This document shows positions 53,314 to 62,042 of a stretch of 64,000 nt of DNA, one piece after another (the first letter of the stretch is position 1; each line of letters begins with the position of its first letter). The DNA lies in assembly GCA_018993155.1 (NCBI GenBank), contig JAGKSX010000061.1, positions 1-64,000 of the forward strand. The letters run 5' to 3'. A program made the translations under genes and the position numbers. The stretch comes from Hydrogenophaga sp. (lineage in GTDB: Bacteria > Pseudomonadota > Gammaproteobacteria > Burkholderiales > Burkholderiaceae_C). The notes under the pieces are model-generated. The model saw only the letters and a program-made list of their open reading frames with translations. It did not search any database and was not told where the DNA came from.

Positions 53314-53960
53314 ACCCCCTTTCCTGGATGCCGGCCGGCACGGTCTACGGCACCCTGCTCAACTTCCAGCGCGAACACGCGCTGTGGGCGCCGCGCATGA
53401 GCGAGGCGCCGTACAAGGCCGCGCCGAAAGCGCCGGTGCTCTACATCAAGACCGCCAACACCTTCACGCCCCACGGCCAGGCCATCGCACTGCCCGATGG
53501 CGCGGCGGTGCAGGTGGCCACCTCGCTCGGCGTGGTGATGGGCGAAGGCGGCGTGTTCGGCGCGGTGCTGTTCAACGACGTGGCGATCGCGCACGAGAGC
53601 TACTACCGCCCGCCGGTCAAGGCGCGCTGTGTGGACGGCTTCCTCGGTGTGGGTGCCGAATGCGTGCCGCTCGCGCGGCTCGGCGGGCTGGCCGGACTGG
53701 CCGCACTTCAGATCGAGCTCCACATCAACGGCGTGCACCGCCAGACCACGGTCCTGGCCGAGCTGCGGCGCGACGCCGCCACCCTGCTGGCCGACGTGAG
53801 CGAGTTCATGACCCTGCGGCCGGGCGACGTGCTGATGCTGGGCACCGATTGCCTGGCCGACGGCACGCGCCCGTTGGTGCACCCGGGCGACACGGTGGAG
53901 ATCACCGCCCCGGGCTTCGCGCCCACCTTGCACAGTTTCACACAGGAGGTGGCCGCATGA
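53310..53960 (+). CDS. hpaG1: HpaG1, N-terminal half of OPET decarboxylase/HHDD isomerase
   Basis: Fumarylacetoacetate-hydrolase-fold protein of 216 residues, equal to the N-terminal half of the fused HpaG of enterobacteria. It acts with HpaG2 in decarboxylating 5-oxopent-3-ene-1,2,5-tricarboxylate and isomerising the product. Features: GTVYGTLLNF, VLYIKTANTFTPHG and LRPGDVLMLGTD. The metal-binding E-x-E of the family, present in HpaG2, reads A-T-S here (Ala70, Ser72), so this half may not bind metal in the same way. Overlaps both neighbours by four bases. Confidence 0.9.
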   Translation: MNPLSWMPAGTVYGTLLNFQREHALWAPRMSEAPYKAAPKAPVLYIKTANTFTPHGQAIALPDGAAVQVATSLGVVMGEGGVFGAVLFNDVAIAHESYYRPPVKARCVDGFLGVGAECVPLARLGGLAGLAALQIELHINGVHRQTTVLAELRRDAATLLADVSEFMTLRPGDVLMLGTDCLADGTRPLVHPGDTVEITAPGFAPTLHSFTQEVAA

Positions 53961-54730
53961 AGCGCGCCCGCATCGCCTGGGCCGGCGCGGTCCACGACGC
54001 CATCGAGTCCGATGGCCAGCTCGAACTGCTCACGCCAGCCCTGAAAGGCCGCCGCGTGGCCTTTGACGACGTGGTGTGGCTGCCGCCGTTGCAGCCCCTG
54101 CCGCCGCAACGCCCGCGCACCGTGCTCGCGCTCGGCCTGAACTACGCCGACCACGCGAAGGAACTCGCCTTCAAGGCGCCCGAGGAACCGCTGGTGTTCG
54201 TGAAGGGGGAGGCCTCGCTCACCGGCCATCGCGGCTTCACGCGGCGCCCACCCGGGGTGGATTTCATGCACTACGAGTGCGAGCTCGCGGTGGTGATCGG
54301 GCGCACCGCGAAGCGCGTGAAGAAAGCCGATGCGCTGGACTTCGTGGGCGGCTACACGGTGGCAAACGACTACGTCATCCGCGATGTGCTGGAGAACTGG
54401 TACCGGCCCAATCTGCGCGCCAAGAACCGCGACACCTGCACGCCCATCGGCCCCTGGCTGGTGGACGCGGCTGACGTGCCTGATCCGATGAACCTCGCAC
54501 TGCGCACCACGGTCAACGGCGAGTTGACGCAGCAGGGCAGCACGCGCGACATGATCTTCAACGTGCCCACGCTCATTGAGTACTTCAGCGCTTTCATGAC
54601 GCTGCAGCCCGGCGATCTGATCCTCACCGGCACGCCCGACGGCGTGGTCGACTGCCGACCCGGCGACGTGGTCGTCACGTCCATCGAAGGCATCGGCGAC
54701 CTCGTCAACACCATCACCCAACACCCCTGA
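53957..54730 (+). CDS. hpaG2: HpaG2, C-terminal half of OPET decarboxylase/HHDD isomerase
   Basis: Partner of HpaG1, 257 residues, same fold. Metal ligands are intact: Glu107 and Glu109 in FMHYECELAVVIG and Asp138 in YTVANDYVIRD. Other motifs: LALGLNYADHAKEL, VFVKGEASLTGH, the RAKNRDTCTPIGPWLV loop and LQPGDLILTGTPDGV. Start ATG 53957 overlaps the hpaG1 stop; a GGAGG ribosome site (53944-53948) lies just upstream. hpaE starts eight bases after its stop. Confidence 0.93.
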   Translation: MKRARIAWAGAVHDAIESDGQLELLTPALKGRRVAFDDVVWLPPLQPLPPQRPRTVLALGLNYADHAKELAFKAPEEPLVFVKGEASLTGHRGFTRRPPGVDFMHYECELAVVIGRTAKRVKKADALDFVGGYTVANDYVIRDVLENWYRPNLRAKNRDTCTPIGPWLVDAADVPDPMNLALRTTVNGELTQQGSTRDMIFNVPTLIEYFSAFMTLQPGDLILTGTPDGVVDCRPGDVVVTSIEGIGDLVNTITQHP

Positions 54731-54738
54731 ACCGCAGC

Positions 54739-56214
54739 ATGACGACGACGATCCAGCACCTCATCAACGGCCAGGCCGTGGCCAGCGCCGCGAGCTTCGA
54801 GACCCTCAACCCCGCCACGCAGGACGTGCTGGCCGAGGTCAGCGCGGGCGGCGCGGCGGAGATCAACGCCGCCGTGCAGGCCGCGAAGGACGCGTTTCCG
54901 AAATGGGCCGGCCTGCCGGCCACCGAGCGCGCCAAGCTCATGCGCAAGCTGGGCGAACTGATCGCCGCGCACGTGCCCGAGATCGCGCAGACCGAGACCA
55001 ACGACAGCGGTCAGGTGATCGCGCAGACCGGCAAGCAGCTGGTGCCGCGCGCGGCCGACAACTTCCATTACTTCGCCGAGATGTGCACGCGGGTGGACGG
55101 CCACACCTACCCCACGCCCACGCACCTGAACTACACGCTGTTCCACCCGGTGGGCGTGTGCGCGCTCATCAGTCCGTGGAACGTGCCTTTCATGACCTCG
55201 ACCTGGAAGGTCGCGCCTTGTCTCGCTTTCGGCAACACGGCGGTGCTGAAGATGAGCGAGCTGTCGCCCCTGACCGCCGCGCGCCTGGGCGAGCTGGCGC
55301 TGGAGGCCGGCATTCCGGCGGGCGTGCTCAACGTCGTGCACGGTTACGGCAAGGACGCGGGCGAGCCGCTGTGCGCACACCCGGATGTGCGCGCGATCTC
55401 CTTCACCGGGTCCACGGCCACGGGCAATCGCATCGTGCAGAGTGCGGGCTTGAAGAAATTCAGCATGGAGCTGGGCGGCAAGAGCCCGTTCGTGATCTTC
55501 GACGACGCGGACCTGGACCGCGCGCTGGACGCAGCGGTGTTCATGATCTTCAGCAACAACGGCGAGCGCTGCACGGCGGGCAGCCGCATCCTGGTGCAGC
55601 AGAGCATTTATGCCGACTTCGTGGCGAAGTTCGTGGAGCGCGCCAAGCGCATCACGGTGGGCGATCCGCTGGACGAGAAGACCATCGTGGGCCCGATGAT
55701 CAGCCAGGCGCACCTGGCCAAGGTGCGCAGCTACATCGAGCTGGGTCCGAAGGAGGGCGCCACGATGTTGTGCGGCGGGCTGGACCGGCCGTCGTACGCG
55801 CCCGAACTGTCCTCGCGCGTGGCCAAGGGCAACTACGTGTGGCCGACGGTGTTCGCGGACGTGGACAACCGCATGCGCATCGCGCAGGAGGAAATCTTCG
55901 GCCCGGTGGCCTGCCTCATCCCGTTCCGCGACGAGGCGCACGCGATCGAACTGGCGAACGACATCCAGTACGGTCTTTCCAGCTATGTGTGGACGGAGAA
56001 CCTGGGCCGTGCGCACCGGGTGGCGGCGGCTGTGGAGGCGGGCATGTGTTTCGTCAACTCGCAGAACGTGCGGGATCTGCGCCAGCCGTTTGGCGGCACC
56101 AAGGCGAGTGGCACGGGGCGCGAGGGGGGTACCTGGAGTTATGAGGTGTTCCTGGAGCCCAAGAACGTCGCTGTGTCTCTGGGGTCTCACCACATTCCTC
56201 ACTGGGGTGTCTGA
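54739..56214 (+). CDS. hpaE: HpaE, 5-carboxymethyl-2-hydroxymuconate semialdehyde dehydrogenase
   Basis: NAD-dependent aldehyde dehydrogenase of 491 residues, oxidising the ring-cleavage product CHMS to the tri-acid. Catalytic residues: Glu244 in FSMELGGKSPF and Cys278 in NGERCTAGSR. The SPWNVPFMTSTWKVAP segment, ISFTGSTATG cofactor motif and EEIFGPVACLIPF are standard. The long C-terminus (EVFLEPKNVAVSLGSHHIP) is typical of HpaE. Its gene is followed by a 312-base spacer with two structured repeats. Confidence 0.95.
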   Translation: MTTTIQHLINGQAVASAASFETLNPATQDVLAEVSAGGAAEINAAVQAAKDAFPKWAGLPATERAKLMRKLGELIAAHVPEIAQTETNDSGQVIAQTGKQLVPRAADNFHYFAEMCTRVDGHTYPTPTHLNYTLFHPVGVCALISPWNVPFMTSTWKVAPCLAFGNTAVLKMSELSPLTAARLGELALEAGIPAGVLNVVHGYGKDAGEPLCAHPDVRAISFTGSTATGNRIVQSAGLKKFSMELGGKSPFVIFDDADLDRALDAAVFMIFSNNGERCTAGSRILVQQSIYADFVAKFVERAKRITVGDPLDEKTIVGPMISQAHLAKVRSYIELGPKEGATMLCGGLDRPSYAPELSSRVAKGNYVWPTVFADVDNRMRIAQEEIFGPVACLIPFRDEAHAIELANDIQYGLSSYVWTENLGRAHRVAAAVEAGMCFVNSQNVRDLRQPFGGTKASGTGREGGTWSYEVFLEPKNVAVSLGSHHIPHWGV

Positions 56215-56240
56215 AATGCCTTCGCTCTTGCGGGTGGGCG

Positions 56241-56341
56241 GTATCGGGCGGGCAGGGCGCTCTGCTCCGCGGGTGTCCCCCGACGGCTGGTGCCGTCTCC
56301 TCCTTTACCCCGCTGCGCAGAACGCCCTGCCCACCCGATAC
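56241..56341 (-). repeat. Structured palindromic repeat, copy 1
   Basis: Outer arms of 19 bases (56241-56259 and 56323-56341) pair with one mismatch. Inside is a perfect six-base hairpin GACGGC-TGGT-GCCGTC (56282-56297). Read on the minus strand, the core is GCAGCGGGGTAAAGGAGGAG, then the inner hairpin, then a GGGGGACACCCGCGGAG segment. This is the same plan as copy 2, in the opposite orientation. It lies in the hpaE-hpaD spacer (56215-56526), which holds no gene; the other parts of that spacer show nothing else. Confidence 0.75.
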
Positions 56342-56385
56342 GAAGCGGTGCTGGCACACAAGCTCTGTCGAATGCGCGGTCCGCA

Positions 56386-56495
56386 GTGGGTTTGCCAGTG
56401 GGGGTGGCCGCCGCAGCGAAGTAAAGGGGGAGGGCTGGGCGCAGCCCAGACCGGAGGACATGAGCGGAGGCGGCCACCCCCACTGGCAAACACAC
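56386..56495 (+). repeat. Structured palindromic repeat, copy 2
   Basis: Outer arms of 23 bases (56390-56412 and 56469-56491) pair perfectly, and three more pairs (56386-56388 with 56493-56495) follow one mismatch. Inside is a hairpin with the stem CTGGGC/GCCCAG (56435-56449). The core is GCAGCGAAGTAAAGGGGGAG, then the hairpin, then CCGGAGGACATGAGCGGAG. The flanking core blocks closely match copy 1 while the arms differ in sequence, so pairing and core are conserved and not the arms. It resembles a REP-like mobile extragenic element. Confidence 0.78.
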
Positions 56496-56526
56496 GGAGC
56501 ATCTACAAAAAACCAGAGGACCGATC

Positions 56527-57450
56527 ATGGGCAAACTAGCACTCGTCGCAAAGATCACTCACGTCCCGTCGATGTACCTGAGCGAACTCGACGGCCCGAG
56601 AAAGGGAACGAGACAGGACGCCATCGACGGCCACCAGGAAATCAGCCGCCGCTGCCGCGAACTCGGCGTCGACACCATCGTCGTCTTCGACACCCACTGG
56701 CTCGTCAACGCCAGCTACCACCTCAACTGCGCCCCCCACTTCCAGGGCACCTACACCAGCAACGAACTGCCCCACTTCATCAGCAACATGCCGTTCGAGA
56801 TCCCGGGCAACCCCGAACTCGGCCAGCTGCTCGCCAAAGTGTGCAACGAGCATGGCGTCGAAACCCTGGCCCACGACGCCACCACCCTCGGCCCCGAATA
56901 CGGCACCCTCGTGCCCATGCGCTACATGAACGCCGACCAGCACTTCAAGGCCATCTCGGTCTCGGCGCTGTGCCAGTCCCACTACCTCAACGACAGCGCG
57001 CGACTCGGCTGGGCCATGCGCAAGGCCGTCGAAGACCACTACGACGGCACCGTCGCCTTCTTCGCCAGCGGCTCCCTCAGCCACCGCTTCGCGCAGAACG
57101 GCCTTGCGCCCGACTTCGCTTTCAAGATCTGGACCCCCTTCCTCGAAACGCTCGACCGCCGCGTCGTCGAGATGTGGGAGCGGGGCGAGTGGAAAGCCTT
57201 CTGCGAAATGCTGCCCGAGTACGCCGCCAAGGGCCACGGCGAAGGCTTCATGCACGACACCGCCATGATGCTCGGCGCCCTCGGCTGGAGCGACTACGAT
57301 GGCCAGGCCGAGGTCATCACCCCGTACTTCGGTGCCTCCGGCACCGGCCAGATCAACGCCGTCTTCCCCGTCACGCCGCAGACCGGTGCCGCCATCCCCG
57401 CCGCGCAGGCCTCGTCAGCCAAGGGCTACCAGGCCGTCTCCCGCCTCTGA
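56527..57450 (+). CDS. hpaD: HpaD, 3,4-dihydroxyphenylacetate 2,3-dioxygenase
   Basis: Class III (LigB-fold) extradiol dioxygenase of 307 residues that opens the ring of homoprotocatechuate. Probable iron ligands by analogy with LigB are His12 (KITHVPSM), His57 (VVFDTHWLV) and Glu239 (KGHGEGFMH). LGPEYGTLVPMRYM and FFASGSLSHRF fit the family. The ATG has an AGAGGA ribosome site close by. A weak distance from hpaE (312 bases with repeats) raises the possibility of a separate transcript from here. Confidence 0.93.
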   Translation: MGKLALVAKITHVPSMYLSELDGPRKGTRQDAIDGHQEISRRCRELGVDTIVVFDTHWLVNASYHLNCAPHFQGTYTSNELPHFISNMPFEIPGNPELGQLLAKVCNEHGVETLAHDATTLGPEYGTLVPMRYMNADQHFKAISVSALCQSHYLNDSARLGWAMRKAVEDHYDGTVAFFASGSLSHRFAQNGLAPDFAFKIWTPFLETLDRRVVEMWERGEWKAFCEMLPEYAAKGHGEGFMHDTAMMLGALGWSDYDGQAEVITPYFGASGTGQINAVFPVTPQTGAAIPAAQASSAKGYQAVSRL

Positions 57451-57461
57451 GAACGCCACCC

Positions 57462-57908
57462 ATGCCGCACCTCGTCATCCTCTACACCCCCAACCTCGAC
57501 AAGCCCGCCAGCGAAGGCGGTACCGACATGGGCGCGCTCTGCCGCGAGCTGTGCGACGCCATGCTCGCGGTGCGCGACGAGGCCGACAAGCAGGTCTTTC
57601 CCACCGGCGGCACGCGCGTGCTGGCCTACCCCGCAGCTCACAGCGCCATCTCGGACGGTGGCGCAGCCGGCACCGCCGCCGGCCTGGGAGGCGACTACGC
57701 CTTCGTCTACATGAACGTGCGCATGGCCCAGGGCCGCAGTGCCGTCACGCACCAGCGCGTGGGCGAGGCGCTGCAGGCCGTGGTGAAGGCGCACTTCGCC
57801 GTGCAGCTCGCCACACGGGCCATCGGCATCACCGTGCAGGTGGACGAGGGCCACGAGGTGTTCGACGCCAAGACCAGTTCCCTGCACCCGCTGTTCAACC
57901 GGAGTTGA
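57462..57908 (+). CDS. hpaF: HpaF, 5-carboxymethyl-2-hydroxymuconate delta-isomerase
   Basis: Tautomerase-superfamily isomerase of 148 residues that converts the enol tri-acid to its keto isomer OPET, the HpaG substrate. Starts [12 protein letters not shown] with the N-terminal Pro (Pro2 after Met removal) that acts as general base in this family. Further segments [13 protein letters not shown] and [26 protein letters not shown] match HpaF. The gene lies between hpaD and hpaH with 11- and 4-base gaps. Confidence 0.93.
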   Translation: MPHLVILYTPNLDKPASEGGTDMGALCRELCDAMLAVRDEADKQVFPTGGTRVLAYPAAHSAISDGGAAGTAAGLGGDYAFVYMNVRMAQGRSAVTHQRVGEALQAVVKAHFAVQLATRAIGITVQVDEGHEVFDAKTSSLHPLFNRS

Positions 57909-57912
57909 CCCC

Positions 57913-58740
57913 ATGCTCGACGACACCCTCATCCAGCGGCTCGCGGCCGAGCTCGACGCTTCGGAACGCAGCCGCGTGCCCCTGGAGCACTTCTCCAAAC
58001 GCTTCCCCGGCATGACGGTTGACGACGGTTACCGGGTCGGACGTGCCTGGGTGGCCCTGCAAGTGGCCGCCGGCCGACAGGTCATCGGCCACAAGATCGG
58101 TCTCACCAGCCGCGCCATGCAGATCTCCAGCCAGATCGACGAGCCTGATTTCGGTACCCTGCTCGACAGCATGCGCTTCACCGCCACGGCCGGCGAGGTG
58201 CTGCAGATCCCCACGGCCCGCTTCATCGCGCCGCGCGTGGAGGTGGAGCTGGCCTTCGTGCTCAAGTCGCCCCTGCAGGGCAAGGACGTGACGGTGGAGG
58301 ACGTGCTCGCGGCCACCGACTACGTCACGCCGGCCATCGAGATCATCGACGCGCGCATCGAACAGTTCGACCGCCACACCAAAGTGATGCGCAAGGTGTT
58401 CGACACCATCAGCGACAACGCGGCCAACGCCGGCATCGTGATCGGCGACGGCGATCTGCGCTACCGCGCTGACCCCTTCAGCCTGGACCTGCCCTGGTGC
58501 GGCGCCATCCTGCGGCAGAACGGCGTGGTGGAAGAAACCGGCCTGGCCGCCGGCGTGCAGGGCCACCCGGCGGTCGGCATCGCCTGGCTGGCGCACAAGC
58601 TCGCGCCCTGGGGCGAGTCGCTCCAGCCCGGCCAGATCGTGTTGGCCGGCTCGTTCACGCGACCGGTCGCCGCCCGCCAGGGCGACCTGTTCGAGGCCGA
58701 CTACGGCCCGCTCGGCAGCCTTCGGTTCCAGTTCGTCTGA
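57913..58740 (+). CDS. hpaH: HpaH, 2-oxohept-4-ene-1,7-dioate hydratase
   Basis: Metal-dependent hydratase of 275 residues, MhpD/HpaH family. The metal motif E-x-E is in [14 protein letters not shown], with further family segments [27 protein letters not shown] and [16 protein letters not shown]. It adds water to the product of HpaG to give 4-hydroxy-2-oxoheptanedioate for HpaI. The order HpaF, HpaH, HpaI follows the order of the reactions, apart from hpaG being at the front. Confidence 0.94.
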   Translation: MLDDTLIQRLAAELDASERSRVPLEHFSKRFPGMTVDDGYRVGRAWVALQVAAGRQVIGHKIGLTSRAMQISSQIDEPDFGTLLDSMRFTATAGEVLQIPTARFIAPRVEVELAFVLKSPLQGKDVTVEDVLAATDYVTPAIEIIDARIEQFDRHTKVMRKVFDTISDNAANAGIVIGDGDLRYRADPFSLDLPWCGAILRQNGVVEETGLAAGVQGHPAVGIAWLAHKLAPWGESLQPGQIVLAGSFTRPVAARQGDLFEADYGPLGSLRFQFV

Positions 58741-58756
58741 CGTTTTCCTCCTTCCC

Positions 58757-59575
58757 ATGCAAACCCCTCTCAATCCCTTCAAGCAGGCGCTGGCCCAGCG
58801 CCGGGCGCAAATCGGCTTCTGGCTCGGCCTGGCCAACCCCTACAGCGCGGAGATCTGCGCCGGGGCGGGCTTCGACTGGCTGCTGATCGACGGCGAGCAC
58901 TCGCCCAACGGTCTGCAGGACCTGCTGTCACAGGCCCAGGCCATCGCCGCCTACCCGGGCTCGCACGCCATCGCGCGCGTGCCCGTGGGCGATGCGGCGA
59001 TCATCAAGCAGTACCTCGACGTCGGCCTGCAGACCCTGCTGGTGCCCATGGTGGACACGCCCGAGCAGGCGGCCCAGCTGGTGCGCGCCTGCCGCTACCC
59101 GCAGAACGACGGCCAGGGCGGCGTGCGCGGCATGGCCGGCGCCCGGGCCTCGCGCTGGGGCCGCTACCCGAACTACGCGAAAGAGGCCAATGCCCAGGTC
59201 TGCCTGCTGGTGCAAGCCGAGACGCGCGAAGCCTTGCAGCAGCTCGACGCCATCGCGGCCACACCCGGCGTGGACGGCGTCTTCATCGGCCCGGCCGACC
59301 TCTCCGCCTCGCTCGGCCACGTGGGCGACCCGGGCCACCCCGAGGTGCAGGCCGCGATCGAGGACGCCATCGCGCGCATCCTGCGCGCGGGCAAGGCGCC
59401 CGGCATCCTGACCACCGACGAGGCCCAGGCGCGCCACTACCTCGCCCTGGGCGCGGTGTTCGTGGCCGTGGGGCTGGACACCCAGATCCTCGCGCGCCAG
59501 ACCAGCGCACTGGCCGCGCGCTTCAAGACCGATGCGCCCGCCATGCCCGCCCAGGCCAAGGGCAGTGTGTACTAG
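58757..59575 (+). CDS. hpaI: HpaI, 4-hydroxy-2-oxoheptanedioate aldolase
   Basis: Class II pyruvate aldolase of 272 residues, splitting the substrate to pyruvate and succinic semialdehyde. Features: [17 protein letters not shown], the catalytic His in [15 protein letters not shown], metal ligands in the [10 protein letters not shown] (Glu) and [17 protein letters not shown] (Asp) segments, and [10 protein letters not shown]. Full length. Succinic semialdehyde would need a dehydrogenase that is not in this window. Confidence 0.95.
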   Translation: MQTPLNPFKQALAQRRAQIGFWLGLANPYSAEICAGAGFDWLLIDGEHSPNGLQDLLSQAQAIAAYPGSHAIARVPVGDAAIIKQYLDVGLQTLLVPMVDTPEQAAQLVRACRYPQNDGQGGVRGMAGARASRWGRYPNYAKEANAQVCLLVQAETREALQQLDAIAATPGVDGVFIGPADLSASLGHVGDPGHPEVQAAIEDAIARILRAGKAPGILTTDEAQARHYLALGAVFVAVGLDTQILARQTSALAARFKTDAPAMPAQAKGSVY

Positions 59576-59584
59576 GAGATCCCC

Positions 59585-60379
59585 ATGAACGCCGCCTTGC
59601 AAACCACCACCGCCACGCCCGCCGGCATGCACCCGGACGAATGGGCCGCGCGCGTCGAGCTCGCCGCCTGCTACCGGGTCTTCGCCATGATGGGCTGGAC
59701 CGAGATGATCTACAACCACATCACGCTGCGCCTGCCCGCCAGCGTCTGCGGTGACGACAAACAGTTCCTCATCAACCCCTTCGGCCTGCACTACAGCGAG
59801 GTCACCGCGCGCAACCTGGTGAAGATCAACCTGCAGGGCCAGGTGCTCGACGGTTCACCGCACCCGGTCAACCCGGCCGGCTTCACGGTGCACGCCGCCA
59901 TCCACGATGGCCTGCCCGGTGCGCACTGCGTGATGCACACCCACACCACCGCCGGCGTGGCCGTCGCCTGCCTGAAGGACGGTCTGCAGCAGACCAACTT
60001 CTACACCGCGCAGCTGCACGGCATGGTGGCGTACCACACCTTCGAAGGCATCACCATCCACGCCGACGAAACACCGCGCCTGCTCAAGAGCATTGGCGAC
60101 CGCCCGGCCGTGATCCTGCGCAACCACGGCCTGCTGGCCTGGGGCGCCACCCTGCCGCAGACCTTCGCCATCCTCTGGACGCTGCAGCGCGCCTGCGAGA
60201 TCCAGATGGCCACGTTCTCGATGGGCGGCGCGCAGGCGGCCCTGCCGGTGCCCGAGGCCATCGCCGAAAAATGCACGCGCGACGCGCTGCAGTTCAACCC
60301 CCACCACGGCGCCGGCCGTGACGTGTTCGACGCGCTGGTCCGGCAGGTGAACCGCCTGGACCGCAGCTACCTGGAGTGA
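59585..60379 (+). CDS. Class II aldolase/adducin-family protein
   Basis: Zinc-type aldolase-fold protein of 264 residues. The family segments are present: EMIYNHITLRLP, INPFGLHYSEVTARNLVKI, VMHTHTTAGVAVACL with two His for the metal, and VILRNHGLLAWG with a third His. Relatives act on fuculose- or ribulose-phosphate, or are adducin-like with unknown activity. It follows hpaI by nine bases and precedes a ketopantoate-reductase-like gene by four, so it is in the hpa operon, yet no step of the known hpa pathway needs it. Confidence 0.88.
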   Translation: MNAALQTTTATPAGMHPDEWAARVELAACYRVFAMMGWTEMIYNHITLRLPASVCGDDKQFLINPFGLHYSEVTARNLVKINLQGQVLDGSPHPVNPAGFTVHAAIHDGLPGAHCVMHTHTTAGVAVACLKDGLQQTNFYTAQLHGMVAYHTFEGITIHADETPRLLKSIGDRPAVILRNHGLLAWGATLPQTFAILWTLQRACEIQMATFSMGGAQAALPVPEAIAEKCTRDALQFNPHHGAGRDVFDALVRQVNRLDRSYLE

Positions 60380-60383
60380 GCCC

Positions 60384-61391
60384 TTGACTTCTTCCCCTGA
60401 CTTTCAGCGCGTGGCCATCGTCGGCGCGGGCGCCATCGGCGGCTGGCTCGGCGTGCGGCTCTCGCACACCGGTTGCATCGTGAGCGCGTTGGCGCGCGGC
60501 GAGACGCTCGCCGCCCTTCAACGCGATGGCCTGCAGCTGCACCAGGACGGCCAGCTGCAGGGCGCGCCGGTGCAGGCCGCCGCCAGCGCCGTGACCCTGG
60601 GTGTGCAGGACCTCGTGATCGTGGCCGTGAAGGCGCCCTCGCTGCCCGACCTCGCGCGTGGCATCGCGCCGCTGATCGGCCGCCACACCGTGGTACTCAC
60701 CGCCATGAACGGCGTGCCCTGGTGGTTCTTCAACGGCTTTGGCGGCGAGCGCGCCGGCACGCGCCTGAAAACGGTGGACCCCGAGGGCGAGATCGAGCGT
60801 TGCATCCCGGCGCGCCACGTCATCGGCGGCGTGGTGCACGCCAGCTGCTCGGTGGACGCGCCGGGCGTGATTCGCCACCACTTCGGCAATGGCCTCATTC
60901 TTGGCGAACCTTCGGGCGAGTCGAGCGAGCGGGTGGCGGGCCTGGCCGAGCTGCTGCGGCGCGCCGGGCTCAATGCCACGGTGTCGCCGCAGATCCAGAA
61001 AGACGTCTGGTACAAGCTCTGGGGCAACATGACGGTGAACCCCGTGAGCGCGCTCACCGGCGCCACCACCGACCGCATCCTGGCCGACCCATTGGTTCGC
61101 GACTTCATCAGCCGCGTCATGCTCGAGGCCAAGGACATCGGGGCGCGCATCGGCATCCCGATCGACCAGCAGCCAGAAGACCGCCACGCGGTCACGCTCA
61201 AGCTCGGCGCGTTCAAGACCTCGATGCTGCAGGACGTGCAGGCGCACAAGCCGGTGGAGCTCGACGCCCTGGTGACCGTGGTGCGCGAACTCGGCCAGCT
61301 CACCGGCGTGCCCACGCCGTTCACCGACGCGCTGCTGGGCCTCTCGCGCCTGCAGGCGCAGACGCTGAACCTCTACCCCTCAGCCCAGTAA
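60384..61391 (+). CDS. 2-dehydropantoate 2-reductase family protein
   Basis: NADPH-dependent reductase of the ApbA/PanE family, 335 residues. The Rossmann motif is VAIVGAGAIGGWLGVRLS; the C-terminal domain has the catalytic Lys in QIQKDVWYKLWGNMTVNP and a PTPFTDALLGLSRL end. TTG start at 60384 with GGAG seven bases upstream. Being in the hpa operon after an aldolase-like gene, it may reduce a 2-oxo acid other than ketopantoate. It overlaps the convergent marC-like gene by 12 bases. Confidence 0.88.
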   Translation: MTSSPDFQRVAIVGAGAIGGWLGVRLSHTGCIVSALARGETLAALQRDGLQLHQDGQLQGAPVQAAASAVTLGVQDLVIVAVKAPSLPDLARGIAPLIGRHTVVLTAMNGVPWWFFNGFGGERAGTRLKTVDPEGEIERCIPARHVIGGVVHASCSVDAPGVIRHHFGNGLILGEPSGESSERVAGLAELLRRAGLNATVSPQIQKDVWYKLWGNMTVNPVSALTGATTDRILADPLVRDFISRVMLEAKDIGARIGIPIDQQPEDRHAVTLKLGAFKTSMLQDVQAHKPVELDALVTVVRELGQLTGVPTPFTDALLGLSRLQAQTLNLYPSAQ

Positions 61392-62000
61392 CGCTGGGAA
61401 CAGCTTCACCAGCCCGGTCGCCATCACCTCGACCGACAGCGCGGCCAGGATCAGGCCCATCAGCCGCGTCATCACGTTGATGCCGGTCTGGCCCAGGAAA
61501 CGCGCGATCGGCTCGGCCAAGGTGAAGCAGATGGCGGTGGCCAAGGCGATCACCACGCCATAACCCACCAGCGCGGCGTGCTGGAGGAAGGTCTTGGCCT
61601 GGTCGGCGTAGATCACCACGGTGGACATGGTGGCCGGCCCGGTGAGCAGCGGGATCGTCAGCGGCACCACCGCGATGGAGGTGCGTGCCGAGGTGTCGCT
61701 CAGTTCCTGGTCGGTGGCCTTGGCCTCCGCCGGCCGAGCGTTCAGCATGGACAGCGCCGAGGTCAGCAGCAGCATGCCGCCGCCGACCTGGAAGCTGGCC
61801 AGCGAAATGCTGAAGAACTCCAGGATCTGCAGGCCGATGACGGCGCAGGTGGCGATCACCGCGAAGGCGCTGAAGGCCGAGATCATCACCGTGCGCCGCC
61901 GCTGCTGGCGCGAGAAACCCTGTGTGTAATGGATGAAGAAGGGCACGATCGCCAGCGGGTTGACGATCGCCAGCAGGGTGATGAGCGGCTTGAAATCCAT
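61380..62000 (-). CDS. MarC-family integral membrane protein
   Basis: Six-helix membrane protein of 206 residues, function unknown despite the historical name linked to multiple antibiotic resistance. Family segments: LLAIVNPLAIVPFFIHYT in the first helix, FQVGGGMLLLTSALSML, and VPLTIPLLTGPATMSTVVI in the repeated Asn/Gly-Pro motif. The end has a GLILAALSVEVMATGL helix. It converges with the ketopantoate-reductase-like gene. Confidence 0.92.
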   Translation of the reverse strand: MDFKPLITLLAIVNPLAIVPFFIHYTQGFSRQQRRRTVMISAFSAFAVIATCAVIGLQILEFFSISLASFQVGGGMLLLTSALSMLNARPAEAKATDQELSDTSARTSIAVVPLTIPLLTGPATMSTVVIYADQAKTFLQHAALVGYGVVIALATAICFTLAEPIARFLGQTGINVMTRLMGLILAALSVEVMATGLVKLFPALLG

Positions 62001-62042
62001 GAGCTGGATTGTGGCCCCCCCCCGCCGCGCCGTGCGCGGGGT

